From assembly GCA_947259925.1 (NCBI GenBank), contig CAMYOG010000024.1, positions 1-64,000 on the forward strand: a DNA stretch of 64,000 nt, written 5' to 3'. This stretch comes from Thermoanaerobaculia bacterium (GTDB taxonomy: Bacteria > Acidobacteriota > Thermoanaerobaculia > Multivoradales > JAHEKO01). Position numbers and translations under genes: made by a program. Below the pieces are notes generated by a model. That model saw only the letters and a program-made list of their open reading frames with translations, made no database searches and was not told the origin of the DNA. Positions 26,664 to 43,513 of this stretch are shown here, piece after piece. Numbering within the stretch: position 1 is the first letter of the stretch; each line of letters opens with the position of its first letter.

Positions 26664-27989
26664 ATGGACTACGATCTGGTCGGCTTCCTCCTGATCGGCG
26701 CGATCGTCCTGATCGTCGCGGCTACCGTCAGTGCCCGCCCCGGTTTTCCTTTCCCCCAGCGGCTGTTCATGGCCGCCATCGTGCTGCGGTTGATTGGCAG
26801 CACGGCGCGCTACGAGGTTCTCCATCGGCTCTATGACGGCGTCGGCGACGCCAGCGGCTACTACAAGGTCGGGTGGGCTCTGGCGCAACGCGTCTGGCAG
26901 CTCGATTTCAGCGTCCTGGCCGCCGAGCAGTGGTTTGGCGGACCCCGGCACTGGTGGGGCACCTCGGTTCTGCACAACCTCTCGGGGATCGTGCTGTCGT
27001 TCATCGGCCCGACCATGCGCGGGGAGTTTCTGGTCTTCTCGCTGCTGGCGTTCGCCGGCCTCTTCATGATGGCGCTCGCGGTCCACCGCCTCGCGGGCGC
27101 CCGAGCGGGCGTTCTGTTCGCCACCTTCGTCTGGCTCTGGCCTTCGCTCTGGTTCTGGCCGTCGAGCGTCGGCAAGGAGTCGGTGATCATCTTCGCCATC
27201 GGCCTGGTGGTGCTCGGGTTCGCCGGTGACGGCCGGCGGATGCGCTGGCTCCCCTATCTCGGCGGCCTGGGGCTCGCCTTCGCGGTCCGACCCCACATCG
27301 CACTCGCGCTCGCCGCCACCAGCGGTGCCGGTTCGTGGCTCGGAGCACAGCGGAAGATGACGATCTCGCGGCTCTTCCAGGCGCTCGCCCTGGCGGTCAT
27401 TCTTTTGCTCACCTTCCGCGCTTTCAGCTCGGAGTTCGGTCTCATCGACGCCGATCTCGAGGGGGTCCAGGAGTTCGTCGCATACCGGGCGCAGCAGACG
27501 CTGCTCGGCGGCAGCTCCCTCGGAGCCGTGCCTTCCGGAGTGCTCGCCCTGCCGCTGGCATTCATCAACATCTGGCTCCGGCCCCTCCCCTGGGACGTTC
27601 ACAACGCGATGGCACTCCTGACCGCGATCGAGGTCGCATTGCTGTGGGCACTGATCTTCTGGCGCCGGCGTGATCTCGGCCTGGGGCTGACCCGGTGGCG
27701 ACACCACCGCCTGCTCCAGTTCGCGGTACCGTTCCTGTTCGGCTTCACGGCGATGATCGGTCTGACCTTCGGGAACCTCGGCATCATCGCCCGGCAGCGG
27801 AGCATTCTCTTCCCGTTCATGTTCCTGCTGCTCTGCTCGACCGCGCTGTTCCGTCAGACGGCGCGCGAGGAGGCCGAGCCGCCGGTACCGATCAGCGCCA
27901 GCGTCCCCGACGACGATCCTCTGCCGGGTGTGGCAGCCCTGGGCGACGATGGTCACCACGAAGGAGGTCGGCTCTGGGCACAACGCTAG
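26664..27989 (+). CDS. Polytopic membrane protein, candidate Wzy-like polymerase
   Basis: The 441-aa protein has about ten to eleven hydrophobic helices, with MDYDLVGFLLIGAIVLIVAAT as the first. A large loop containing HRLYDGVGDASGYYKVG follows the second helix. This pattern, with an aromatic and acidic outer loop and no other domain, resembles PMT/ArnT-like or Wzy-like glycan enzymes. The position among glycosyltransferases favours a polymerase or lipid-linked sugar transferase. The C-terminal tail overlaps the deacetylase start region. ATG 26664 was chosen because an upstream in-frame codon at 26598 is inside the GNAT gene. Confidence 0.65.
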   Translation: MDYDLVGFLLIGAIVLIVAATVSARPGFPFPQRLFMAAIVLRLIGSTARYEVLHRLYDGVGDASGYYKVGWALAQRVWQLDFSVLAAEQWFGGPRHWWGTSVLHNLSGIVLSFIGPTMRGEFLVFSLLAFAGLFMMALAVHRLAGARAGVLFATFVWLWPSLWFWPSSVGKESVIIFAIGLVVLGFAGDGRRMRWLPYLGGLGLAFAVRPHIALALAATSGAGSWLGAQRKMTISRLFQALALAVILLLTFRAFSSEFGLIDADLEGVQEFVAYRAQQTLLGGSSLGAVPSGVLALPLAFINIWLRPLPWDVHNAMALLTAIEVALLWALIFWRRRDLGLGLTRWRHHRLLQFAVPFLFGFTAMIGLTFGNLGIIARQRSILFPFMFLLLCSTALFRQTAREEAEPPVPISASVPDDDPLPGVAALGDDGHHEGGRLWAQR

Positions 27990-28783
27990 ATCGCTTCGGA
28001 CGCGGCGCGCTGCGGGGCCTGAATCGGGCCGTTCCCGCGACCGGCGGCGGCGTCACCGTGCTCGCCTACCACCTCGCCGGAGCGGAGACCGGCGCCGCGG
28101 TCGATCTCCCGGCGGAGGCTTTCCGCGAGCAGCTCGACGAGCTCGCCGCGAGCGGCCGAGTGATCTCGTTGGCCGCGGCGGTCGAGCTGCTCGAGCGGCG
28201 TCAGGCCGCCCAAGATCAGAAGATCGTACTGACCTTCGACGACGCCTTTCGCAACTTCTACGAAATCGCCTGGCCACTGCTCGCAGAGCGAGGCTTGCCG
28301 GCCGAGCTGTACGTTCCGGTCGGTTTCATCGACGGCACCGCACCGGCGCCGCTCACCGGAGCCGAGCAGCTGCCGGCCATGACCTGGGATCAGATTCGGG
28401 AGGTGAGCACCGCGGGCCTCGTTGCCGTCGGCTCCCACACGATGAGTCATCCCGACCTGCGCACGCTCGCAGCTGCCGACTGCCGGAGTGAGCTCGAGAG
28501 CTCGCGCGAGCGCCTGGAGGACGAGATCGGCCGCTCGGTGCCGTCATTCTGTTATCCCAAGGGCCTCTGGAGCGCGAGTGTGCGCGATCTGGTGGCCGAA
28601 CGGTTCGAGAGCGCCGTCGCCGCGGGCGGGCGCAGGAATCGGCCCGGGGAGTTCGACCGCTTCTCGATCTCCCGCCTGCCTCTGCGGAGCGACATGCCGC
28701 GCTCGTTGTCGCCGATCCTGGAGAAGGGCATCTGGCTCGAGGAGTGGGCCGCATCAGGTCTGCGGAGGCTGCGCCACCGATGA
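27974..28783 (+). CDS. Polysaccharide deacetylase family protein (probable CTG start)
   Basis: The 269-aa protein is a NodB-homology enzyme: VTVLAYHLAG opens the fold, VLTFDDAFRNF is motif 1 with the paired Asp, and GSHTMSHPDL is motif 2 with the metal-binding His residues. SFCYPKGLWSA is motif 3. It would remove acetyl groups from EPS sugars. No ATG, GTG or TTG in frame is well placed: a strong AAGGAGG (27961-27967) lies about 7 nt before CTG 27974, which I take as the start. It overlaps the preceding gene by 16 nt and the next one by 4. Confidence 0.83.
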   Translation: MGTTLDRFGRGALRGLNRAVPATGGGVTVLAYHLAGAETGAAVDLPAEAFREQLDELAASGRVISLAAAVELLERRQAAQDQKIVLTFDDAFRNFYEIAWPLLAERGLPAELYVPVGFIDGTAPAPLTGAEQLPAMTWDQIREVSTAGLVAVGSHTMSHPDLRTLAAADCRSELESSRERLEDEIGRSVPSFCYPKGLWSASVRDLVAERFESAVAAGGRRNRPGEFDRFSISRLPLRSDMPRSLSPILEKGIWLEEWAASGLRRLRHR

Positions 28784-29952
28784 ACGATCGGCCCCGGCTG
28801 GTCTACGTCGTCACCCACTCGATGACCGCGCGCCTGCTGTTGCGCGGCCAGCTCGATTGGATGCAGGAGCGCGGTTACGACGTCACCCTGGTGACGTCCG
28901 GAATCGAGGAGATCTCGAGCCTGGACGAGCATCCGCGCTACGACATCCGTAAGGTGTCGATGGCGCGAGAGATCTCTCCGGCCGCCGACGCGGTCTCCCT
29001 GTTCCGGCTGACCCGGGAGCTCCGCCGGCTCAGGCCGAGCATCGTCAACGCCAGCACGCCCAAGGCCGGACTGCTGGGGCTGGCGGCCGCCCGGATGGCG
29101 GGCGTCCCGGTGCGCATCTACACCCTGCGTGGGCTGCGCCTCGAGACCACGACCGGACTCCGCCGGCACGCGCTGACCGTAGCCGAGCGGCTCGCGTGCG
29201 CCAGCGCCCACCAGATCGTCTGCGTCAGCGACAGCCTGAAGCGACGGTGTGAAGAGCTCGAGATCTGCGCGAGCGGCCGAGCGACCGTGCTCGGCGACGG
29301 GTCTTCGAACGGTGTCGAGATCGATCGATTCGCCGGGGTCTCGCTGGCGCTCACCGAGCGGCTGCGGCAGACCCACGCCCTCGGCCAGGGGCCGGTGGTC
29401 GGCTTCGTGGGCCGACTCACTCGCGACAAGGGAGTCGAGGACCTGCGTCGCGCGTTCGCCGCGGTCGAGGCCGAGCTCCCAGAGGCCCAGCTCCTGCTGA
29501 TCGGTAGAACCGAGCCCGGCGACCCGATCTCGGCCGCCACTCGCGAGTGGATCGCGCACGACGAGCGGGTGATCGATCTCGGCCAGATCGACGATACGAC
29601 CCCCTACTACTCGCTGATGGACGTCCTGGCCCTCCCGTCGTACCGCGAGGGCATGCCCAACGCCCCTCTCGAGGCCGCCGCGGCGGGGGTACCGACGGTC
29701 GGCTACCGAGTGACCGGCACCGTCGATGCCGTCGACGACGGCACGACCGGCGTGCTGGTCGCACCCGGCGACGCGGTGGCGCTCGCCCAGGCTCTCCTGC
29801 GCTATCTTAGAGACGACGATCTGGCGCGGCGGCACGGCTGCGCGGCGCGCGACCGGGTCGCCGAGCGGTTCCGGCCCGAGCGCGTCTGGCAGGCGCTCGA
29901 CGCCGAGTATTCCCGACTCCTGGAAGATCAGCGGATGGACGTCGTCAACTAG
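28780..29952 (+). CDS. GT4-family glycosyltransferase
   Basis: The 390-aa protein carries a Glyco_trans_4_4 N-terminus (LVYVVTHSMTARLLLRGQ), then VNASTPKAGLLGLAAARMAGVP, typical of WcaC/CapM-like sugar transferases, and a GT-1 domain with VGFVGRLTRDKGVEDL and PSYREGMPNAPLEAAAAGVP. The family often adds the second sugar after the PglC-type initiating transferase, whose gene follows after 2 nt. ATG 28780 overlaps the deacetylase stop. Confidence 0.88.
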   Translation: MNDRPRLVYVVTHSMTARLLLRGQLDWMQERGYDVTLVTSGIEEISSLDEHPRYDIRKVSMAREISPAADAVSLFRLTRELRRLRPSIVNASTPKAGLLGLAAARMAGVPVRIYTLRGLRLETTTGLRRHALTVAERLACASAHQIVCVSDSLKRRCEELEICASGRATVLGDGSSNGVEIDRFAGVSLALTERLRQTHALGQGPVVGFVGRLTRDKGVEDLRRAFAAVEAELPEAQLLLIGRTEPGDPISAATREWIAHDERVIDLGQIDDTTPYYSLMDVLALPSYREGMPNAPLEAAAAGVPTVGYRVTGTVDAVDDGTTGVLVAPGDAVALAQALLRYLRDDDLARRHGCAARDRVAERFRPERVWQALDAEYSRLLEDQRMDVVN

Positions 29953-29954
29953 CC

Positions 29955-30581
29955 ATGTCGACTCTCTACCGGAGCTTTGGGAAGCGCGTCCTCGATCTCG
30001 TCCTGGCTACGCTCGCGTTCGTGCTGACTCTGCCCGTGATGCTGCTCGCCGCGCTCCTGGTTCGGGTCAAGCTGGGGGCTCCGGTCCTCTTTCGCCACCG
30101 GCGTCCAGGTCGCTCCGGTGAGCTCTTCACCTTGCTCAAGCTCCGCACCATGACCGACGAGCGCGACGAGCGTGGCGAGCTCCTCGCCGACGAGATACGG
30201 CTGACGGGGCTGGGCCGGCTGCTGCGGCGTTGGTCGCTCGACGAGCTGCCCGAGCTCCTCAACGTCCTGCGCGGCGACATGAGCCTGGTCGGGCCGCGAC
30301 CGCTCCTCGCCGAGTATCTCGAGCGCTACGATAGCGAGCAGGCACGGCGCCACGAGGTCCGACCCGGCATCACCGGCTGGGCCCAGATCAACGGGCGCAA
30401 CGAGCTCAGCTGGCCGCAGCGACTGGAGATGGACGTCTGGTACGTCGATCGGGTGGGCCTCTGGCTCGACCTCAGAATCCTGATCTTGACCGTCTGGAGG
30501 ATCGTGACCGGCGTAGGGATCAGCGCCGCCGGCCACGCGACCATGCCGAAGTTCCGCGGCGCGTCCGGAGACCACAGGTGA
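29955..30581 (+). CDS. PglC-type initiating sugar-phosphate transferase
   Basis: The 208-aa protein is a small monotopic phosphoglycosyl transferase. A single N-terminal re-entrant hydrophobic helix (DLVLATLAFVLTLPVMLLAALL) is followed by FRHRRPGRSGELFTLLKLRTM, the catalytic LSLDELPEL-type segment (here RWSLDELPELLNVLRGDMSLVGPRP), and GITGWAQINGRN. It transfers sugar phosphate from a UDP-sugar to undecaprenyl phosphate. The length fits PglC rather than the longer WcaJ. The genes for PglD-, PglE- and PglF-like enzymes follow, which fits UDP-diNAcBac as donor. Confidence 0.88.
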   Translation: MSTLYRSFGKRVLDLVLATLAFVLTLPVMLLAALLVRVKLGAPVLFRHRRPGRSGELFTLLKLRTMTDERDERGELLADEIRLTGLGRLLRRWSLDELPELLNVLRGDMSLVGPRPLLAEYLERYDSEQARRHEVRPGITGWAQINGRNELSWPQRLEMDVWYVDRVGLWLDLRILILTVWRIVTGVGISAAGHATMPKFRGASGDHR

Positions 30582-31185
30582 GCTCGGACACGGGCATCGC
30601 CCTCATCGGCGCTGGCGGGCACGGCAAGGTCGTCTTGAGCACCCTGCAGGTTGCCGAGATCCCGGTCGCCGGCCTCTTCGACCGCGACCGCGAGCTCTGG
30701 GGTCGGACCGTGCTCGGCGTCGAGGTGGTCGGCTCGACCGAGGAGATCGACCGCCTGGGGATCGCGCGCGCGGTGGTCGGGATCGGTGACAACCGGAGTC
30801 GCGCCAACCTGGTCGAGGAGCTGAGCGGTCTCGACTGGCAAGCGGCGGCCCATCCGGCGGCCTTCGTCCATCGAAGCGTCGAGCTCGGCGCCGGCAGCGT
30901 CGTCTTCGCCGGCGCCGTGGTCCAGCCCGACACCCGGATCGGTACCCACGCGATCGTCAACACCAGCGCCTCGGTCGACCACGACGGCAGGCTCGGCGAC
31001 TTCGTCCACGTCGCGCCGGGCTGCCACCTGGCGGGCGGCGTGACGCTCGAGACCGGTGCCTTCCTGGGCGTCGGGTGCTCCGTCCTGCCCGGCCTCACCA
31101 TCGGCGCCTGGGCGGTGGTCGGCGCCGGCGCCGCGGTGATTCGCGACGTCGCGCCCGGGGCGATCGTCAAGGGAGTGCCAGCCCG

Positions 31186-31189
<4 letters not shown>
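30578..31189 (+). CDS. PglD-like sugar O/N-acyltransferase (left-handed beta-helix)
   Basis: The 203-aa protein opens with a small Rossmann-like domain (IALIGAGGHGKVVL) and continues with hexapeptide repeats (about 100-200), including NTSASVDHDGRLGDFVHVAPG with the catalytic His. This is the NeuD/PglD family, which acetylates the 4-amino group of UDP-4-amino sugars. It begins with GTG overlapping the PglC-type stop and ends at a TGA that overlaps the next start. Confidence 0.88.
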
Positions 31190-32340
<1,151 letters not shown>

Positions 32341-32348
32341 GCGGCCCG

Positions 32349-33395
32349 ATGCGCGTCGACAGCTTCCGCTTCCGACCGCCGCCGTTCGAGCTGCCGGACG
32401 AGTTGCGCTGGGTGCTCGGCCGCGCCTTCGGACCGCTCCCCGACCGACCGGTCCCGGTCGAGCGCCCGGAGCTGGTGCTCCGTTGGGCGCGGGACCTCGT
32501 GCTCGCCGAGCGCATCGCCAGTCGGGTCCCGCGTCGTGACGTCGAGAGCGAGCTGCCGTCCGACGCGGTCCAGGTCCTCTGGCGCTCCCGCGACGCGTTG
32601 GCGGCCCGCGGACTCCTCCTGCGCGAGCTCCTGGGCCAGGTGGCCGGCTGCGCCGTAGAGATCGGCGCCCCGGTGATCGGGCTCAAGGGGATCGCGCTGC
32701 TCGAGTCGGGCATCAGCTCCTGGGGCGAGCGGCCGCTGCTCGATCTGGACCTGCTGGTCGACGCCCGGGAAGCGCCTCGCCTGTTCGAGGCGCTGACCGC
32801 CGCGGGATTGGAGCAGGTAGGCCGGGGAGAGCGTCAGCACTTGCCGCCGCTCGCCGACCGACGGCTGGGGCAGGTCGAGCTTCATCTCCACCTGCCGGGT
32901 GTCGTCGTGGCGGGCGGTCGACCGGCAGCCTCCGAGGCCCTCCGTCGCGCGAACCTCGTCCGGCCGTACGAGCGGTTCGAAGGCTTCGAGCTGCCGGTGC
33001 CGGACCTGCTCGCGGCCCACGCCTACGCCCACTGCCTGGATCAGCACGGCTTCAGTCCGACCGCCTGTCCGATCACCCGCCTGATCGCGGATCTCGTCGA
33101 CCTGGACGGCTGCTTCGACGAGACGGTCACGGCCGGCTGGCTCGCCCCATCGGTGTCGGCTCGCGAGCAGGCGGCGGCGATCGCTCTCCGGACGGCGCTC
33201 TGCGCCGGCGAGCCATCCGAAGCGGGCGACGACGGCCTCGCCCTGCTCCGCCACACGGTGGCTGCGATCACCTCCGAGAGGTACCGGAATCGACAGCGCC
33301 TACGAGCGGCACTGCGGGCCCTCTGGCGGCGGCGGTGGTCGAAATTCCACAGTGAGGTCTCTCGCAGAGTGGCCGCCCTGCGCAGGCTAGAATAG
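32349..33395 (+). CDS. NTP_transf_5-like nucleotidyltransferase
   Basis: The 348-aa protein carries a nucleotidyltransferase core: VIGLKGIALLESG (about 109-121) and PLLDLDLLVDAR (about 130-141, the metal-binding D-x-D). A C-terminal helical half follows (LLAAHAYAH, HxxxH-type). This family is frequent in gene sets with PqqD, asparagine-synthetase-like and HprK-like proteins, and one member modifies phosphorylated lasso peptides (pseudomycoidin cluster). The lasso genes here are 20 kb away, so the link is an inference; a role in sugar activation is the alternative. A GTG at 32316 would add 11 residues and overlap the previous gene. Confidence 0.72.
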   Translation: MRVDSFRFRPPPFELPDELRWVLGRAFGPLPDRPVPVERPELVLRWARDLVLAERIASRVPRRDVESELPSDAVQVLWRSRDALAARGLLLRELLGQVAGCAVEIGAPVIGLKGIALLESGISSWGERPLLDLDLLVDAREAPRLFEALTAAGLEQVGRGERQHLPPLADRRLGQVELHLHLPGVVVAGGRPAASEALRRANLVRPYERFEGFELPVPDLLAAHAYAHCLDQHGFSPTACPITRLIADLVDLDGCFDETVTAGWLAPSVSAREQAAAIALRTALCAGEPSEAGDDGLALLRHTVAAITSERYRNRQRLRAALRALWRRRWSKFHSEVSRRVAALRRLE

Positions 33396-33410
33396 GCCGC
33401 TGAGACGCCC

Positions 33411-35356
<1,946 letters not shown>

Positions 35357-35360
<4 letters not shown>

Positions 35361-38300
35361 ACTGTCTCGCCGACCGCGTCCGACGCCTTCTCGGCATCGC
35401 GCCCGAGCGCTCGGCGTAGGCTGCTGCCGACCAGGTTCCGTGCATCGTCGAAGAACGTGTAGAAGACCGGTACCACCAGGAGAGTCAGGAGCGTCGAAGT
35501 GGTCAGACCACCGATCAGCGTCAAGCCGAAGCTCTTGTAGGAGAGACCGATGCTCGACGAGCCCTGGATGGTCAGCGGCACCATGCCGCCGATGGTCGTC
35601 AGGGCGGTCATCATGATCGGTCGAAAGCGGCGCTCGGCGGCGGTCAACAACGCCGAGGTGCGGTCGAGCCCGTCCTTGCGCAGCCGGGTCACGTAGTCGA
35701 TCAGGACGATACCGTTGTTGACCACGACTCCTACCAACAGGATCAAGCCGACCACGCCCAGGAAGTCGATGTTGAGGCCCGTGACGAAGTGGCTCCAGTA
35801 GACGCCCAGGCTGGCGAGCGGAATGGTCAGAATGATCGACAGCGGCAGGATGAAGCTCTCGAACAGGAATCCCATCAGCAGGTAGATGAAGATGATCGAA
35901 ACGGTACCGGCGAAGGCCATCGCCTCGAGGTCCTCGTTGAGGCTCTGCATGCGGTCCGAAGCGCCGAGCGTCACACCTTCGGGCAGGTCGAGGCCGGCGG
36001 TCAGCACGACCAGACGCTTGCGCGTGGTTTCGGCGTCCTCGGTATCGAGCTCGAGGGTGATCTCGCGCGACGTCCGCTTGTTGTTGCGGAAGATCCGGGT
36101 CGAAGAAGCCAGGTAGCGCGGCTCGGTGACCGACGACAGCGGCACGAAGCTGCCCTCCCCCGCCGGAACGGCGAAGTCCGAGAGCTCGGCCAGCGAATCC
36201 CGGTCCTCTTCGCGGAACCGGACCGTGACCGGGATCTCCTTGCCCCCGGCGTGGAACCTGGGGAGCCTCTGGCCGCGCAGAGCGTAGCCGACCACCGCCG
36301 ACACGACCGTCGGATTGATGTTCTGGGCCTGGATCCGATCGCGGTCGAGCACCAGGGCCATCTCGCTCGGCGAGTCGTCGCCGGCCTTCTTGATACCGAT
36401 CACGCCGGGCACCGCCGCGAACAGCTCTTCCAGATCCTCGGCGACCTCCTCGAGGATGTCCGAGTCGTCGCCCTCCAGTCGGATCGTGTGCAGCTGCTGG
36501 TTCTGCCCTTCCTCGGCCTGGCTGTCCTCACCGGTGTAGACCTTGACGCCGGCCTTCTCGGGCAGGAGATCCTGCACCCGCTTGACCGCATCCTGCGGGC
36601 TCACGTCGTTGGTGCGCGGGCTCCTGAACCACGCCTGCAGCTCTCCGAACGTCGAGCGGTGGAAGACGAACCAGCCCTCGAAGTCGAGCTCCTCGGCCAG
36701 GTCTTCGATCACTTTCTCGCCGGCCAGGAAGTACTCCTCCGCCTCCTCGAGAGTCGTGTTCTGGGCCAGCGTCACCCGCAGCTCGATGCCGCCGCGCTCC
36801 TCCTCTTGAGCCTGTACGAACTCGACCGTCTTGAACACCACGCCACTGATGGCGAAGATCGCGATCAGGACCAGCACCAGGTCGAGCCGCCGGCGCAGCG
36901 ACCTCTCCAGGAGCCTCGCGTAGCCGTGGTTGAGCAGCCCGAAGCTCGCGTTGTAGGCCTTCTTCAGCCAGTCGAAGACCGGATGCGGGGTATCGCCGTT
37001 GCGCTTCTTCGGCAGGGTGACGTAGACCGACAGCGGGATGAAGATGAGAGCGACGAAGAGCGACCCGAGCAGCGCCACCGAGATCGGGATCGACAACCGG
37101 AGCAGGAAGAACTGTCCCATCCCTTCGACCAGCGACACGGGCAGGAAGACGATGATCGTCGTCAGGGTCGCCATGACGATCGCCAGCGCGATCTCACCGG
37201 CACCCTTGATGCACGCGTCGCGGCGCGACATGCCGTCGTTGTAGAGGCGGAAGATGTTTTCGCCGACGACGACCGAATTGTCGACCAGCAGCCCCACCGA
37301 GATCATCAGCGCGAGCAGGGTCAGGATGTTGAGCGACTCACCGACAAAGTACATGACCGTCAGCGCGACGATGATGCTGATCGGGATCGAGAGGGTGACG
37401 ATCAAGGTCATTCGGAAGCGACGCAGGAAGAAGAAGAGCACCAGCAGCGCGACGATTCCACCGATGCGACCGGCGTTCAGCATCGTGCTCAGCGATTCCA
37501 TGATCACTTCGCCCTGATCGAAGAGCGTCGCTACCTCCATGACCTGCAGTCGCGGATTGCCTCGCAGCTCTTCGACCACCGCGTCGACGCGCTTGGCCAC
37601 CTCGAGCGCGTTGGCGTCGCCTTCCTTCATCACCGAGAGCGCTACCGCCGGCCGGCTCATCGCCCGTACCCGGTACTTCTTGTCCGGCAGGTCGTAGGTG
37701 ACGGTCGCGATGTCGCGCAGCCGGATGTTGTCGCTCACCAGCCGGTTTTCGAGCTCTTCGATGTGGCTGTAACGAGCGACCGACCTGAGCAGAAGCTTGC
37801 GACCGCCGTGCAGCACGTTGCCGCTCGACATGGTGAAGTTGTCGTTCGACAACTGTTGGGCCAGCTCGTAGATGTTCAGCCCGGACGCTGCGGTGCGCTC
37901 GCGATCGAGCTCGATCAGGATCTCCTTCTCCTCGAGACCGTGCGGCTCGACGTTGGCGACCCCGTCGATGCGCGAGATCGGCAGGATCACCTCATCCTGG
38001 ATCAGGTTGTAGACGTCGATCACCGCGGGATCGATCGCCAGACCGATGAAGTAGATCGGGATGCCGGAGGTGTCCTCCTTGAAGATGAACACCTGCTCGA
38101 CGTCGTCCGGCATGACGATCCGCGCTCGCTCGACCCGGTCGCGCGTCTCGCGGTAGGCGACGTCCATGTCGGTGCCCTGCTTGAACATCAGCGACACCAT
38201 GCCGAAGCCGGTGCGGGCGTAGGAGTTGATCTTGTTGATGCCGGGGACGGTCGAGATCTCCTCCTCGAGCGGTAGGACGATCTTGTCCAGCACCTCCTGC

Positions 38301-38503
38301 GCCGGAGCGTCCCGCCAGGGCACCTGGACCATGAGGTGGAGGCCCTGGAAGCCCGACGGGAAGAGCTCGAGCGGGATGCTGAAGGTCGCCACCGAGCCGA
38401 GGACGACGATCGTCACCAGGATCATCAGGACCGTGATCCGTCGATCGAGCGAGAAACGAGGGAGTCTGGACTCTCTCTCCGAGCCGGTGTCGTGAGCGCT
38501 CAT
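35357..38503 (-). CDS. RND efflux permease (AcrB-type), second of a tandem pair
   Basis: The 1048-aa protein has the RND layout with a first helix near ITVLMILVTIVVLGSVATF, a periplasmic porter domain, five to six helices (e.g. GLLVDNSVVVGENIFR), a second porter domain, and a final helix set (LVGVVVNNGIVLIDYV). The length is normal for HAE-1. The helix-4 motif reads VDNS rather than the double Asp of AcrB, which is common in this branch. It is the last gene of an operon with another permease and an adaptor, suggesting a MdtBC-like hetero-oligomer or two pumps sharing one adaptor. No outer-membrane channel gene is present in the window. Confidence 0.92.
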
Positions 38504-38533
38504 CTCTTCTCCCCCTCCATTATCTCGAACGAC

Positions 38534-42142
<3,609 letters not shown>

Positions 42143-42152
42143 GATCGCTCTC

Positions 42153-43361
42153 CTAGTCCGCGGCGGCGACCGACTCCTCGTCGGCCGGCACCGCCGTCTC
42201 CTCGCTATCTGCCCCCACCAGCCGTACCAGCGAGCCCTCCTTCAGCCCCGCCTGTCCGGCGATCACGATCTGGTCGCCCTCCTCGACGACGCCGGCGGGC
42301 TCGATGTTGTCGCGGTCCTCGAGCACCGGGGTCAATAGCAGCCGCTCGACCCGCATCTCGTCTTCGCCCTCCTCGTTGGTGACGGTCTTGGGACGGAAGA
42401 CGAAGATCTGATCGGCGTCGTAGACCAGCGCCTTCTTGGGGACCAGAAGTGCGTCGAGATCGACCGCCGTGATCAGCTCTACCGTCACGTACATGCCGGG
42501 CAGGAGCGCCTGATTCCGTGGAATCTTCACCGTGACCTTGACCGTGCCGCTGCGCGGATCGACCCGCGGAGCGATGCGGTCGACGGTTCCGGTCCGCGGC
42601 TCGTCGTCGCCGGCCGCCTGCGCGAAGATCCGCGCTTCCAACCCAGACTTGATCCGGTAGAGATCCTTCTCGGGAACGTAGATGCGCGCGACGATCGAGT
42701 CGAAGTCGACGATGTCGAACAGGTGCTGGTTGACGGTGATCTGATCGCCAACATTGACCAGCCTCGACGTCACGGTTCCCGCGATCGGCGCCCTGACCTG
42801 GGTGTAGCCGAGCTGGCGTTGGGCGTCGCGAAGCGACAGCTCCAGCTGCTCGAGGTTGTAGGTCGCATCGTTGAAGGTCTCCTCGCTGATCAATTGCTGC
42901 TCGAACAAGCTCGTCTGCCGCTCGTACTCGCGCTGCGCCTTCTTGAGCTGACTCTCGGCCCGGGCCAGCGCGGTCCGCTGCTCGTCGTCCTGGAGTCGGA
43001 TCAGGACCTGCCCCCGGACCACCTCGCTCCCCTCCTCGACCAACAGCTGGCGGACCCTCCGCGCCGCTTCCGAGAAGACCTGGACCTCGCTCTCCGCCTC
43101 CAGGTTGGTGGAGAACTTCAGGACCGACTCGATCTTGCCGCGTGAGAGCTCGACCACCTCGATCGGCACGGCCTCCTCGCCGTTCTCGTCGTCCTCGGCA
43201 TCCGAGTCGCCGCGCTGCCCTCCCCGGCGCTCCGAATCCGCCGTCTCGGAGCTCGCGTCGTCGTCCGCGCCCTCACCGCGCGAGCACGCCGAGCTCCCGG
43301 CGAGGACCAGCAGCAGCACCAGCAGTAGGGCACCTAGCCGACCGCCCTTCACATGCGTCAT
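42153..43361 (-). CDS. RND periplasmic adaptor (membrane fusion protein)
   Basis: The 402-aa protein has a hydrophobic leader ending in LAGSSAC, probably a lipoprotein signal though the lipobox is atypical. A very acidic linker with many Asp/Glu/Ser follows. Then come the adaptor domains: lipoyl/barrel-sandwich segments (VQVFSEAARRVRQLLVEEG; QVRAPIAGTVTSRLVNVGD), a coiled coil (about 135-185), and a beta-barrel/MP domain. It joins the tandem permeases to an outer-membrane channel. ATG 43361 is chosen over a codon 14 residues upstream, which would put charged residues before the signal. First gene of the RND operon. Confidence 0.9.
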   Translation of the reverse strand: MTHVKGGRLGALLLVLLLVLAGSSACSRGEGADDDASSETADSERRGGQRGDSDAEDDENGEEAVPIEVVELSRGKIESVLKFSTNLEAESEVQVFSEAARRVRQLLVEEGSEVVRGQVLIRLQDDEQRTALARAESQLKKAQREYERQTSLFEQQLISEETFNDATYNLEQLELSLRDAQRQLGYTQVRAPIAGTVTSRLVNVGDQITVNQHLFDIVDFDSIVARIYVPEKDLYRIKSGLEARIFAQAAGDDEPRTGTVDRIAPRVDPRSGTVKVTVKIPRNQALLPGMYVTVELITAVDLDALLVPKKALVYDADQIFVFRPKTVTNEEGEDEMRVERLLLTPVLEDRDNIEPAGVVEEGDQIVIAGQAGLKEGSLVRLVGADSEETAVPADEESVAAAD

Positions 43362-43513
43362 GAAATGCACTCTCCTCCTCGAACGCCCCGCCAGTCGGCA
43401 CACATCCCCCCACTGTCCTCCCAGGGCCTACCTTTTCTACGGTCGAAGCGCGGGTTTGTTCCCACGACGGGCGACCGTTTTGTCCGTCGGATCTTACCCA
43501 ACCCGGGGCTCGG

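Noticed and set aside
26163-27983. 606-codon minus-strand open frame opposite the GNAT and membrane-protein genes
   Set aside because: Composition is typical of an antisense GC-rich shadow (Gln/Arg/Glu-rich, no domain).
35789-38275. 828-codon plus-strand open frame opposite the RND permease
   Set aside because: Antisense shadow with Arg/Asp/His-rich sequence; the RND protein on minus is complete.
43465-43489. CGACGG / CCGTCG inverted repeat between the RND adaptor and the CPBP fusion gene
   Set aside because: The 6-bp stem has a 13-nt loop and no T-tract; in DNA this GC-rich it is easily a chance match.
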